Source of the DNA: Bacillus cereus
GTDB taxonomy: Bacteria; Bacillota; Bacilli; Bacillales; Bacillaceae_G
Direction of reading: 5' to 3'
DNA length: 64,000 nucleotides
NCBI RefSeq assembly: GCF_002584535.1
Contig: NZ_NUOT01000002.1
Span: forward strand, 26,661-90,660
Part shown: positions 28,266-36,545 of the stretch, one piece after another
How the letters are laid out: every line of letters starts with the position of its first letter
Numbering within the stretch: the stretch's first letter is position 1
Notes under the pieces: generated by a model
Database searches by the model: none
The model's input: the letters and a program-made list of their open reading frames with translations, nothing else
Told to the model about the DNA's origin: nothing
Made by a program: the position numbers and the translations under genes

Positions 28266-28424
28266 TCTATGATTGTCCCATTATATAAAAATATGTTTTT
28301 AACACGGAGGTACATTTATCCAATATGTATGTCTCTTATGTACAAAAGACTAACAGGGCTCCTATCAATACCTAGCATGATATCGGCCTCCATTTATGCA
28401 CATTCTTTTACTATTTCCGCATAA

Positions 28425-28475
28425 AAAAATACCGTTTCAAGATACTGATTCTACACATCTTGAAACGGTATTTTT
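28425..28475 (-). terminator. Terminator after the excisionase-like gene
   Basis: AAAAATACCGTTTCAAGAT / ATCTTGAAACGGTATTTTT, 19-bp perfect stem with a 13-base loop, with T-run on both strands. It fills the 28196-28529 gap together with the sigma-K promoter; nothing else was seen there. Confidence 0.85.
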
Positions 28476-28529
28476 AAAAACGATTCTGTATAGCTTTTCA
28501 TAGGATACTACACCATAGACCCATGAATT

Positions 28530-28769
28530 TTAATCTTCGTCTTTTACATCCATATCCTCTGGAATTGGCTCATTTAATATTTCTTCTACTAACTGTTTAT
28601 ATTTTTCCATCTGCTCTAAATGCGTATTGAACTGTTCTTTATTCAGCAAATATTGCTCACCGTCATATACGGCTCGAATTCGTTTTTGCTGAATCAATTC
28701 TTCAATGTAAGCTTCCGGAAGATTTAAATATTCTGCTGCTTCTTTTACCGTTATATACAATTGTTTCAT
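28530..28769 (-). CDS. Excisionase/MerR-like helix-turn-helix protein
   Basis: 79 aa from the ATG at 28769. The first 50 residues (LYITVKEAAEYLNLPEAYIEELIQQKRIRAV, then YDGEQYLLNKEQF) form an excisionase-family winged helix of the type TVxEAAxxLxVxxxxIxxLIxxGxIxAxxxGxxxxI. The C-terminal 25 residues are an acidic helix ending PEDMDVKDED. It probably binds DNA as a small regulator; there is no integrase nearby, so it is not obviously a phage excisionase. The AAGGGA ribosome site is close to the ATG; a longer frame to 28892 has hydrophobic non-family residues and is rejected. Confidence 0.65.
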   Translation of the reverse strand: MKQLYITVKEAAEYLNLPEAYIEELIQQKRIRAVYDGEQYLLNKEQFNTHLEQMEKYKQLVEEILNEPIPEDMDVKDED

Positions 28770-28922
28770 TCCCTTATTATTTTTTATGTCTAGATCATTA
28801 TAAAAGATTTTGTAAATACAAATCAAAAAGCAGGTAGATGCATTCCATATCTTGTATAGTAATATAGAGGATATAAAAAATACAGATGGCACTTATCCAT
28901 TTACAAAAAGGAGAGTTAACAT

Positions 28923-29291
28923 ATGGCTACTCATCACATCATTACAATGTTAGAGCAAGCATTACAATCTGAAACAACAAACACCGCTGCTCAGCTTTCT
29001 AAAGATTTACCAAAAAGAATTATTGAGCAAAGAAAGGCTATAAATGAAAACGTGAACTATAGTACAATTGGAGAATGGTATCAAAATCATTTCTTATTCC
29101 AACAAGATGATTTTCTTTGGGCTAAATATGCTTACTATGATGCATACTGCGAGGCATTACAAAATCAGGGCCGACTTACAAAACGTGTACGCCACATACT
29201 AGAATCTGTTGCTAGAAAACATGGTAAACAATACATTGCCTCTGTGCAAAACAAGCAATTTCCTGATCATTACGCACAAGGAACAGCATGA
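28923..29291 (+). CDS. Conserved hypothetical protein
   Basis: 122 aa with a strong AAAAGGAGAG ribosome site. Entirely polar and helical in look, no signal peptide or membrane segment. An aromatic-rich centre (IGEWYQNHFLFQQDDFLWAK, then YAYYDAYCEAL) is followed by a basic helix LTKRVRHILESVARKHGKQY. I do not recognise the family. It is divergent from the excisionase-like gene, which may share its promoter region, and ends in a strong terminator. Codon use is like its neighbours. Confidence 0.7.
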   Translation: MATHHIITMLEQALQSETTNTAAQLSKDLPKRIIEQRKAINENVNYSTIGEWYQNHFLFQQDDFLWAKYAYYDAYCEALQNQGRLTKRVRHILESVARKHGKQYIASVQNKQFPDHYAQGTA

Positions 29292-29310
29292 TTTTCCTTG
29301 CCTTAAGAAA

Positions 29311-29376
29311 ATAGATAAACACCCAGCCTACTTCCTTACTTAATAAAGATAAGAAAGTAACTGGGTGTTTATCTAT
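29311..29376. terminator. Bidirectional terminator
   Basis: ATAGATAAACACCCAG / CTGGGTGTTTATCTAT, 16-bp perfect arms around a 34-base loop, between the convergent hypothetical gene and the reductase gene. Confidence 0.75.
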
Positions 29377-29469
29377 TACAAAGATATTTATTTCAAATCC
29401 CTCATCATTCATTTACGCATTTTTCTCTATTCATTTCTTTCTTTTCTTTGGCCTTCTTAACACAACCCA

Positions 29470-30519
29470 TTATTTCACCATTTGCTTAATAAGTTCTCGG
29501 TTACGCTGTTTGAAAACATCATTATGTGAAGAAACCATTCCATATTCACTCGCATCTGGCTGAATAAATTGTTTCGCCTTATTTACAGCATTGCCACCAT
29601 CTTGGAAGGCCCCAGCAATTAAGTGCAATTTCCCTTCATGCTTTAGAATATCCCCAGCAGCATATAACCCTTCTATGGAAGATTCACTGCTTGCACTCCC
29701 AGCAATAAAATAATTATCAACGATTTCAACATTTAGCTCACTATTTTCCAATAACGTCATATCACGTTCATACCCATGATTAATAATGATTTCATCAATA
29801 GATAAATGAGAAACTTCACCTGTTTCTTGATTCGTTAACTCAATATATTCGATTACTTCGTGATTATCATCAGCCATCAACTTTGTAATAGACGTATTAA
29901 AGAAACACTCTACCGAACTATTCATAAGTTGAGTAACTTGTGCTTCGTGGCCAGCTAAAGCATCTTTTCTATATGTTAAATAAACCTTTTTCGCAATGGG
30001 TTCTAATTCATTTGCCCAATCTATCGCAGAGTTTCCTCCTCCTGAAATAATTACAGTCTTATCTTTAAAACGCTTTAAGGATTTTACAGTATAATTTAAA
30101 TTTGAGACTTCAAAACTCTCTGCACCTTCAATTGCTAACTTTTGTGGTTTCAATATTCCACTTCCAGTAGCTACAATAACTGTTTTTGAAAAATGCTTTT
30201 GACCAGAGAAAGTTGTTAGTATAAAAATTCCCTCTTCATTCCGAGTGATTGATTCTACCTTTTCATTCAACACTACTTTTGGATGAAATGTTAACCCTTG
30301 CTCCACAAGTTGCTCAATTAACCGCGCTCCAGTAACTGGTGGCAATCCCCCGATATCCCAAATCATTTTTTCCGGATAAACATGTATCTTTCCACCTAAC
30401 TGTGGCTGAAATTCAATTATCTTTGTTTTCATTTCTCTTAGTCCACTATAAAACGCTGAGTAAAGCCCTGCTGGACCTCCTCCAATCACGGTCACATCAA
30501 ATAACTCTTCTTGATTCAT
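29470..30519 (-). CDS. Ferredoxin/flavodoxin--NADP+ reductase (thioredoxin-reductase-like)
   Basis: 349 aa. FAD motif VTVIGGGPAGLYSAFYSGL (about 10-28), NADPH motif VIISGGGNSAIDWANEL (about 160-176) and the closing FAD contact GLYAAGDIL (about 284). The CxxC of thioredoxin reductase is absent, and the C-terminal extension past the FAD contact is that of the YumC-type FNRs. The enzyme is a cytosolic homodimer passing electrons from NADPH to flavodoxin, ferredoxin or ferric siderophores. A near-consensus Fur box precedes it and the divergent neighbour is a siderophore uptake gene, so a role like staphylococcal IruO (reductive iron release) is likely. B. cereus has several such FNR paralogues. 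Confidence 0.9.
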   Translation of the reverse strand: MNQEELFDVTVIGGGPAGLYSAFYSGLREMKTKIIEFQPQLGGKIHVYPEKMIWDIGGLPPVTGARLIEQLVEQGLTFHPKVVLNEKVESITRNEEGIFILTTFSGQKHFSKTVIVATGSGILKPQKLAIEGAESFEVSNLNYTVKSLKRFKDKTVIISGGGNSAIDWANELEPIAKKVYLTYRKDALAGHEAQVTQLMNSSVECFFNTSITKLMADDNHEVIEYIELTNQETGEVSHLSIDEIIINHGYERDMTLLENSELNVEIVDNYFIAGSASSESSIEGLYAAGDILKHEGKLHLIAGAFQDGGNAVNKAKQFIQPDASEYGMVSSHNDVFKQRNRELIKQMVK

Positions 30520-30548
30520 TTCCGTTCACTCCTCATTCATTGAACAAA

Positions 30549-30567
30549 ATTGATTATCATTATCAAT
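30549..30567. promoter_or_regulatory. Fur box before the FNR gene
   Basis: ATTGATTATCATTATCAAT differs from the ideal inverted repeat ATTGATAATNATTATCAAT by one or two bases. It lies 30 bp upstream of the minus-strand reductase start. Confidence 0.8.
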
Positions 30568-30610
30568 AAAATATATCTTTTTTTCGTTAAATTTACAATT
30601 AAAAATACTA

Positions 30611-30639
30611 TTGACAAGACAAAAAGATAAAATTATATT
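30611..30639 (+). promoter_or_regulatory. Promoter of the siderophore uptake genes
   Basis: TTGACA (30611-30616), 17-base spacer, TATATT (30634-30639). The Fur box at 30655-30673 covers the expected downstream start region. Confidence 0.65.
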
Positions 30640-30654
30640 ATTTAAAGAGTTAAT

Positions 30655-30673
30655 ATTGATAATCATTATCAAT
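30655..30673. promoter_or_regulatory. Perfect Fur box before the siderophore-binding gene
   Basis: ATTGATAATCATTATCAAT is a perfect inverted repeat and a full match to the Gram-positive Fur box, 16 bases past the -10 of the plus-strand promoter. Confidence 0.9.
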
Positions 30674-30735
30674 ATGTAAACTATTAACAAAATTGGTAGG
30701 AAAATAAAGATTCATTTTTAGATCAATCAAGTATT

Positions 30736-30775
30736 TTATTCTTATAAATCTCGATATCAAGATTTATAAGAATAA
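30736..30775 (+). promoter_or_regulatory. Long AT-rich inverted repeat in the leader of the siderophore gene
   Basis: 16-bp perfect arms (30736-30751 and 30760-30775) around the loop CGATATCA, within the predicted 5' leader, about 70 bases before the start codon. No T-tract follows. It could be a stabilising mRNA hairpin or a regulator site. Confidence 0.5.
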
Positions 30776-30843
30776 TTAATAGCGAGACACCTAGCTTGTT
30801 AGAAATCTATACATTACAAACACTTTATAGAAGGAGAAGAAAA

Positions 30844-31767
30844 ATGAAAAAATTATTCATTTCACTTACAGTTCTATTTGTACTCGTTATGAGTGCTTGT
30901 AGCAATGGCTCTACAGATAAGAAAAACGCTTCAAATGCAAAGGAAAGTAAAACAGAAACAATTACATACCAATCCGAAAACGGGAAAGTTGAAGTTCCCG
31001 CAAATCCAAAACGTGTTGTTGTACTATCATCATTCGCAGGTAACGTAATGTCTTTAGGTGTAAATCTTGTTGGTGTAGATTCTTGGTCTAAAATGAATCC
31101 ACGTTTCGAGAAACAATTAAAAGATGTTACAGAAGTATCTGATGAAAATATTGAAAAAATCATCGAATTAAATCCAGATTTAATCATTGGTTTATCAAAC
31201 GTTAAAAATATCGATAAGTTAAAGAAAATCGCTCCTACTGTAACATTCACATATGGAAAAGTAGACTACTTAACACAACATTTAGAAATCGGTAAACTAC
31301 TAAATAAAGAAAAAGAAGCACAAGCTTGGGTCGATGATTTCAAAAAACGTGCACAAACTGCAGGAAAAGATATTAAAGCAAAAATTGGTGAAGATACAAC
31401 CGTTTCTGTTATCGAAAACTTTGACAAACAAATTTATGTATTTGGTGATAACTGGGGACGTGGAACGGAAATTCTTTATCAAGAAATGAAATTAAAAATG
31501 CCTGAAAAAGTAAAAGAAAAAGCGCAAAAAGATGGATACTATGCATTATCTGCTGAGGTTCTACCTGAATATGCTGGAGATTACTTAATCGTAAGTAAAA
31601 ACAATGATGCAAATAATTCATTCCAAGAAACAGAATCGTATAAAAATATTCCAGCTGTTAAAAACAATAAAGTTTTTGAAGTAAATGCAAAAGAATTCTA
31701 CTTTAATGATCCAATTACGTTAGATTTTCAATTAGATTTCTTCAAAAAAAGCTTTCTTGGTAAATAA
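30844..31767 (+). CDS. Iron-siderophore ABC transporter, substrate-binding lipoprotein
   Basis: 307 aa from the ATG at 30844 with AGAAGGAG upstream. Signal peptide MKKLFISLTVLFVLVM ends in the lipobox MSAC, so it is lipid-anchored. The remainder is a FhuD/BtuF-like (periplasmic_binding_2) fold: VPANPKRVVVLSSFAGNVMSLGV, IIELNPDLIIG, KIAPTVTF and the C-terminal PITLDFQLDFFKKSF. It resembles the YxeB type of Bacillus, which binds hydroxamate siderophores, but ligand choice cannot be read reliably. A Fur box controls it. It probably works with the two permeases just downstream. Confidence 0.88.
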   Translation: MKKLFISLTVLFVLVMSACSNGSTDKKNASNAKESKTETITYQSENGKVEVPANPKRVVVLSSFAGNVMSLGVNLVGVDSWSKMNPRFEKQLKDVTEVSDENIEKIIELNPDLIIGLSNVKNIDKLKKIAPTVTFTYGKVDYLTQHLEIGKLLNKEKEAQAWVDDFKKRAQTAGKDIKAKIGEDTTVSVIENFDKQIYVFGDNWGRGTEILYQEMKLKMPEKVKEKAQKDGYYALSAEVLPEYAGDYLIVSKNNDANNSFQETESYKNIPAVKNNKVFEVNAKEFYFNDPITLDFQLDFFKKSFLGK

Positions 31768-31776
31768 TACAACAAT

Positions 31777-31803
31777 GAGGAATTCTTATTTTAAGAATTC
31801 CTC
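31777..31803 (+). promoter_or_regulatory. Intercistronic hairpin after the siderophore-binding gene
   Basis: GAGGAATTCTTA / TAAGAATTCCTC, 12-bp perfect stem with a 3-base loop, 10 bases after the stop. The following TTCCTTTATT is only partly T-rich, so it is likely a leaky terminator or an mRNA stabiliser that keeps the binding protein above the permeases. Confidence 0.6.
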
Positions 31804-31839
31804 TTCCTTTATTCTATGAAAAGAAAAGATGTGAAACTG

Positions 31840-32850
31840 ATGACAAAAGACAATCTACGTTCCACCTCCTTTATATACAAGTTCATTTTAGGAATCATTA
31901 TGTTCTTCCTTATTTTTATGCTTGCCATGGTATTTGGCGCAGCAGATACCACCATACAAGATGTATGGACCGCACTTACTTCTAACGCTACTGGAGAAAA
32001 GCTCTCCCTCATCCGTGAACTTCGGCTACCCCGTGAAATTGCAGCCATTTTTGTTGGAGCTGGGCTCGCTGTTTCTGGTGCAATTATGCAAGGCATAACG
32101 CGAAACCCACTCGCTGATCCAGGATTACTTGGGCTAACTGGTGGCGCCAACGCTGCCTTGGCGATTACAATTGCCTTTATCCCTTCTGCAAACTATTTTC
32201 ATATAATGATTGCTTGTTTTATTGGTGCCGCTGTCGGGGCCATTATGGTCTTCGGAATTGGTATGATGAAAAAAGGTGGCCTTTCTCCTCTTCGTATTGT
32301 ACTCGCTGGTGCCGCGGTTTCAGCATTTTTAATCGCGATTTCAGAGGGCATTGGGATTTACTTTAAAATTTCACAAGATGTATCTATGTGGACTGCCGGA
32401 GGAGTAATCGGAACATCATGGAGCCAACTGCAGGTCATTGTTCCAGTTATTTCAATTAGTATATTCATAGCAATCTTATTTTCAAAGAAACTGACTATTC
32501 TTAGCCTAAGCGAAGAAGTTGCAGTCGGATTAGGTCAAAAAATTATCGTCATTAAAATCATTCTTTTTATCGTTATCATTTTACTTGCTGGTGCTTCTGT
32601 TGCACTTGTTGGAAATACGGCATTTATAGGTTTAATGGTACCTCATATGGTCCGTCCTATTGTCGGACCTGACTATCGGTTTGTTATACCGATGTCTGCC
32701 ATTACCGGTGCTTCTTTTATGTTATTAGCAGACACACTTGGACGTACAATCAACGCACCGTATGAGACGCCAATCGCTGCAATTATCGCAATAGTAGGCT
32801 TACCATTCTTCCTATTTATCGTACGCAAAGGAGGAAGATCGTTCTCATGA
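31840..32850 (+). CDS. Iron-siderophore ABC transporter permease (FecCD family)
   Basis: 336 aa from the ATG at 31840 (MTKDNLRS). A longer frame from 31816 lacks a ribosome site; the start remains uncertain by a few codons. About nine to ten membrane segments. Family marks: LRLPREIAAIFVGAGLAVSGAIMQG (about 60-85), RNPLADPGLLGL (about 87), GLMVPHMVRPIVG (about 265, the ATPase-docking loop) and the end DTLGRTINAPYETPIAAIIAIVG. It pairs with the next gene's product to form a heterodimeric channel. Genes overlap by 4 bases (ATGA), which couples translation. Confidence 0.92.
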   Translation: MTKDNLRSTSFIYKFILGIIMFFLIFMLAMVFGAADTTIQDVWTALTSNATGEKLSLIRELRLPREIAAIFVGAGLAVSGAIMQGITRNPLADPGLLGLTGGANAALAITIAFIPSANYFHIMIACFIGAAVGAIMVFGIGMMKKGGLSPLRIVLAGAAVSAFLIAISEGIGIYFKISQDVSMWTAGGVIGTSWSQLQVIVPVISISIFIAILFSKKLTILSLSEEVAVGLGQKIIVIKIILFIVIILLAGASVALVGNTAFIGLMVPHMVRPIVGPDYRFVIPMSAITGASFMLLADTLGRTINAPYETPIAAIIAIVGLPFFLFIVRKGGRSFS

Positions 32851-33848
32851 TTCAACAATCTAAAAAACAACGAGTAATTGTGCTCATCTTACTTATACTT
32901 ATTGCAACAACCATCACAATTGGAATGGGCCTAGGGGCTGCTTCGCTATCCTATGATAGGCTACTGCCGACACTTTTTGGCCAAGGCACATTTAAAGAAG
33001 AGTTTATTTTATTTTCTCTTCGATTACCTAGAATTGTAATTACACTATTAGCAGGTATGGCCCTTGCACTATCAGGAGCTATACTACAAGGCATAACGCG
33101 TAATGATTTAGCTGAACCTGGTATTATCGGTATTAATTCAGGAGCAGGTGTTGCAATTGCCCTTTTCTTTTTATATTTTCCAATAGATGCAGGGTCATTT
33201 GTTTACTCACTACCAATTGTTGGATTTATCGGCGCCTTTATTACAGCTTGTCTCATCTATGCATTTTCATATAGTAAAACTGCCGGACTTCAGCCGATAA
33301 GACTGACACTAACAGGAATTGGATTTTCATTCGCTCTTTCTGGAATAATGATTGTACTTATTTCATCTGCTGAACGTGCAAAAGTAGACTTTATCGCAAA
33401 GTGGATTGCTGGTAACATTTGGGGGGACGACTGGATTTTTGTTTTCGCACTCCTTCCATGGTTAGCTGTGCTCATTCCATTTACTCTCTATAAAGCAAAT
33501 CGATTGAATCTCCTTGCATTAAACGAGCATGTAGCAATTGGTGTTGGTGTTGCACTCGAAAAAGAACGCCGCTCACTCCTTATAGCAGCCGTTGCATTAG
33601 CTGCTTCTGCCGTTTCGGTCACAGGAGGAATCGCCTTTATCGGACTCATGGCTCCTCACATCGCAAAATCTTTAGTCGGGCCGAGACATCAATTATTTAT
33701 TCCTGTAGCCATTCTAATCGGTGGCTGGTTATTGTTACTGGCAGACACGGTTGGTCGTAATATTGTAGAACCAAGCGGTATTCCTGCTGGGATTATGGTT
33801 GCTTTAATTGGAGCTCCTTATTTTATGTATTTGTTGCTTAAAAAATAA
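32847..33848 (+). CDS. Iron-siderophore ABC transporter permease (FecCD family, second subunit)
   Basis: 333 aa. It has the same layout as the upstream permease: LRLPRIVITLLAGMALALSGAILQG, NDLAEPGIIGINSGAG, GLMAPHIAKSLVG and DTVGRNIVEPSGIPAGIMVALIG. It overlaps the first permease by 4 bases. No ATP-binding gene follows; the operon ends in a terminator right after this gene, so the transporter must recruit an ATPase encoded elsewhere, as Bacillus FhuC-type ATPases are known to serve several systems. Confidence 0.92.
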   Translation: MIQQSKKQRVIVLILLILIATTITIGMGLGAASLSYDRLLPTLFGQGTFKEEFILFSLRLPRIVITLLAGMALALSGAILQGITRNDLAEPGIIGINSGAGVAIALFFLYFPIDAGSFVYSLPIVGFIGAFITACLIYAFSYSKTAGLQPIRLTLTGIGFSFALSGIMIVLISSAERAKVDFIAKWIAGNIWGDDWIFVFALLPWLAVLIPFTLYKANRLNLLALNEHVAIGVGVALEKERRSLLIAAVALAASAVSVTGGIAFIGLMAPHIAKSLVGPRHQLFIPVAILIGGWLLLLADTVGRNIVEPSGIPAGIMVALIGAPYFMYLLLKK

Positions 33849-33889
33849 AAAACCCCCTTGAGAATGAATTTTTTCTCAAGAGGGTTTTT
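33848..33889 (+). terminator. Terminator of the siderophore uptake operon
   Basis: AAAAACCCCCTTGAGAA pairs with TTCTCAAGAGGGTTTTT (one bulge), directly after the permease stop. Confidence 0.88.
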
Positions 33890-34046
33890 GTTCACTTGAT
33901 TTGCTAAGCATTGCTTGTTTCGCTTCCCCTTCATCGATAGACGTATCTGTCAAACCTTCATGAAAGCTCAGCGTTTTACTTGAAATAAAGGCTTTATCAA
34001 TATAAATTGACTCTAAATACTGTTTTAAAGAAGCTCCCCTAACAGA
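33887..34046 (-). pseudogene. C-terminal fragment of a DeoR-family regulator
   Basis: On the minus strand from about 34046 to 33887 the frame reads FLSVRGASLKQYLESIYIDK, then AFISSKTLSFHEGLTDTSID and EGEAKQAMLSKSSEQ before a stop. This is the sensor-domain core of DeoR/GlpR-type repressors (the DKAFI..xG..xEGLTD..xxEAxxKxAM pattern). A stop (TGA at about 34052) lies just upstream, and the adjacent frame gives FYLLGE, the expected preceding sequence, so at least one frameshift is present. The HTH domain and the final part of the sensor are missing. It is a decayed remnant between the siderophore operon and ahpC. Confidence 0.65.
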
Positions 34047-34222
34047 TAAAAATTTTCACCAAATGAGGTTATGGAAAAAGACCGGCTTGAAATTTCAAAT
34101 AATATTCAAATTAGAGTTAGCGTTATTGATGGTATCTTTTACTATAATAGAATGAAAGGAAACAATAAATTTTACCAGTATCGCATCTATTTTAAGAGAA
34201 AAAACATTACATTTCTAAAACA

Positions 34223-34241
34223 ATTGATAATTATTTTCAAT
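34223..34241. promoter_or_regulatory. Fur-like box upstream of the ahpC promoter
   Basis: ATTGATAATTATTTTCAAT has two mismatches to the perfect Fur box at 30655. It lies 18 bp upstream of the ahpC -35 hexamer. Confidence 0.5.
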
Positions 34242-34258
34242 AAAGTTATACATTTCCC

Positions 34259-34313
34259 TTGACAAAATAAACAATTTTATATGATAATTAATATCGAATT
34301 AGAATTATTATTG
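34259..34313 (+). promoter_or_regulatory. ahpC promoter with PerR-like box
   Basis: TTGACA at 34259-34264 and GATAAT at 34283-34288 (18-base spacer) form the promoter. TTAGAATTATTATTG at 34299-34313 matches the PerR box TTATAATNATTATAA at 11 of 14 defined positions and covers the start region, as expected for peroxide-induced derepression. The leader to the start codon is about 80 nt. Confidence 0.65.
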
Positions 34314-34387
34314 TTAATTTAAAAACTTTATTCTATGAGCAAGCTAATCTATAATGCTCAAAACCCACATTTAGGAGGAATTTTAAT

Positions 34388-34951
34388 ATGTTATTAATCG
34401 GAACAGAAGTAAAACCGTTTAAAGCGAATGCTTACCATAATGGAGAGTTTATCCAAGTTACTGACGAAAGTTTCAAAGGAAAATGGAGCGTAGTTTGCTT
34501 CTATCCAGCAGACTTCACATTCGTATGCCCAACTGAACTTGAAGATTTACAAAACCAATACGGGGCTTTAAAAGAACTAGGCGCTGAAGTATACTCTGTA
34601 TCTACAGACACTCACTTCACACATAAAGCATGGCATGATAGCTCAGAAACTATCGGCAAAATCGAATACATTATGATCGGCGACCCTACTCGCACAATCA
34701 CTAGCAACTTCGACGTATTAGTTGAAGAAGAAGGTCTTGCTGCTCGTGCTACATTCATCATCGATCCAGACGGCGTTATCCAATCTGTGGAAATCAATGC
34801 TGACGGTATCGGCCGCGATGCAAGCATCCTTGCTAACAAAATTAAAGCAGCACAATACGTTCGTAACAATCCAGGCGAAGTTTGCCCAGCTAAATGGAAA
34901 GAAGGATCTGCAACACTTAAACCAAGCCTTGACCTTGTAGGCAAAATCTAA
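34388..34951 (+). CDS. ahpC: Alkyl hydroperoxide reductase peroxiredoxin subunit
   Basis: 187 aa, a typical 2-Cys AhpC. Peroxidatic Cys lies in [17 protein letters not shown] (Cys about 47) and resolving Cys in [11 protein letters not shown] (about 166). It reduces hydrogen peroxide, organic peroxides and peroxynitrite in the cytosol as a decamer, and is re-reduced by AhpF. TAGGAGG ribosome site. The codon choice (many C-ending codons) differs from neighbours and indicates high expression. It is followed 14 bp later by ahpF. Confidence 0.97.
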   Translation: MLLIGTEVKPFKANAYHNGEFIQVTDESFKGKWSVVCFYPADFTFVCPTELEDLQNQYGALKELGAEVYSVSTDTHFTHKAWHDSSETIGKIEYIMIGDPTRTITSNFDVLVEEEGLAARATFIIDPDGVIQSVEINADGIGRDASILANKIKAAQYVRNNPGEVCPAKWKEGSATLKPSLDLVGKI

Positions 34952-34965
34952 GGAGCCTGATCAAA

Positions 34966-36492
34966 ATGATACTAGATGCAGATATAAAAACACAACTAAC
35001 CCAATACCTTCAATTAATGGAGAACGATATTCTACTTAAAGTTAGCGCAGGATCCGATGACGTATCTAAAGATATGTTAGCTCTAGTAGATGAATTAGCT
35101 ACTATGTCATCTAAGATTACAGTGGAAAAAGCTGAGCTTGAAAGAACACCAAGCTTTAGCGTAAATCGCATCGGTGAAGACACTGGAGTAACTTTCGCTG
35201 GTATTCCTTTAGGACACGAATTTACTTCATTAGTGTTAGCGTTACTACAAGTGAGTGGACGTGCTCCAAAAGTTGAACAAAAAGTAATCGATCAAGTTAA
35301 AAACATTCAAGGTGAATATCATTTTGAATCTTATATCAGCTTAAGCTGTCATAACTGCCCGGATGTTGTACAAGCACTTAATGTAATGAGCGTTCTTAAC
35401 CCTGGTATTACACATACTATGATTGACGGCGCTGCATTTAAAGAAGAAGTGGAAAGCAAAGACATCATGGCAGTACCAACTGTTTACTTAAATGGTGAAT
35501 CCTTCGGCAGTGGTCGTATGACACTTGAAGAAATTCTAGCTAAGATGGGTAATGGTCCTGACGCATCAGAGTTTTCTGATAAAGATCCATACGATGTTCT
35601 TGTTGTTGGTGGCGGTCCAGCTGGTGCAAGTGCAGCAATTTACGCAGCACGTAAAGGCATCCGCACAGGTATCGTTGCTGAGCGCTTCGGTGGTCAAGTA
35701 ATGGATACAATGGGCATTGAGAACTTCATTAGCGTAAAACGCACTGAAGGCCCTAAGCTAGTAGCAAGCCTTGAAGAGCACGTAAAAGAGTACGATATTG
35801 ATGTAATGAAATTACAACGTGCGAAACGGTTAGAAAAGAAAGAACTTATTGAAGTGGAACTTGAAAATGGCGCTGTTCTGAAAAGTAAGAGCGTAATCAT
35901 TTCAACAGGTGCTCGTTGGCGCAATGTTGGCGTACCAGGTGAAGCTGAGTTCAAAAACAAAGGTGTAGCATACTGCCCTCACTGTGACGGTCCACTATTC
36001 GCTGGAAAACACGTAGCAGTTATCGGCGGCGGTAACTCTGGTATTGAAGCTGCAATCGACTTAGCAGGTATCGTAAAACACGTAACTGTTCTTGAGTTCA
36101 TGCCAGAATTAAAAGCTGATGCTGTCTTGCAAGAACGTCTTTACAGCCTACCTAACGTAACGGTTCTAAAGAACGTTCAAACAAAAGAAATTACTGGTAC
36201 TGACACAGTAAACGGTATTTCTTATATCGATCGTGAAACTGAAGAAGTTCATCATATTGAACTTCAAGGTGTATTCGTTCAAATCGGTCTTGTACCAAAC
36301 ACAGATTGGTTAGGCGATACTGTTGAACGTGTTCGCGGTGAAATCGTAACAGACAAGCACGGTGCTACAAATGTACCGGGAGTGTTTGCTGCAGGCGACT
36401 GTACAAATAATCCGTACAAACAAATCATTATTTCTATGGGATCAGGAGCGAATGCAGCTTTAGGTGCATTTGATTATCTAATCCGAAATTAA
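34966..36492 (+). CDS. ahpF: Alkyl hydroperoxide reductase flavoprotein subunit
   Basis: 508 aa. The N-terminal tandem thioredoxin-fold domain (1-195) carries the first redox pair [11 protein letters not shown] (about 126-136). The C-terminal part is thioredoxin-reductase-like: FAD motif [21 protein letters not shown] (about 210), redox pair [10 protein letters not shown] (about 335-344), NADH motif [17 protein letters not shown] and final [15 protein letters not shown]. It transfers electrons from NADH to AhpC. It is cotranscribed with ahpC, with codon use equally biased. Confidence 0.97.
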   Translation: MILDADIKTQLTQYLQLMENDILLKVSAGSDDVSKDMLALVDELATMSSKITVEKAELERTPSFSVNRIGEDTGVTFAGIPLGHEFTSLVLALLQVSGRAPKVEQKVIDQVKNIQGEYHFESYISLSCHNCPDVVQALNVMSVLNPGITHTMIDGAAFKEEVESKDIMAVPTVYLNGESFGSGRMTLEEILAKMGNGPDASEFSDKDPYDVLVVGGGPAGASAAIYAARKGIRTGIVAERFGGQVMDTMGIENFISVKRTEGPKLVASLEEHVKEYDIDVMKLQRAKRLEKKELIEVELENGAVLKSKSVIISTGARWRNVGVPGEAEFKNKGVAYCPHCDGPLFAGKHVAVIGGGNSGIEAAIDLAGIVKHVTVLEFMPELKADAVLQERLYSLPNVTVLKNVQTKEITGTDTVNGISYIDRETEEVHHIELQGVFVQIGLVPNTDWLGDTVERVRGEIVTDKHGATNVPGVFAAGDCTNNPYKQIIISMGSGANAALGAFDYLIRN

Positions 36493-36512
36493 TGAACTGA
36501 TATGAACTTTAC

Positions 36513-36545
36513 AAAAGCAGGTGTCTTATCGACACCTGCTTTCTT
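36513..36545 (+). terminator. Terminator after ahpF
   Basis: AAAGCAGGTGTC / GACACCTGCTTT, 12-bp perfect stem with a 5-base loop and a partial T-run; may also serve the convergent methyltransferase gene. Confidence 0.85.

Noticed and set aside
28530-28769. Excisionase of an integrated element
   Set aside because: The fold fits, but no integrase, attachment repeats or phage genes are nearby; it is more likely a chromosomal small regulator.
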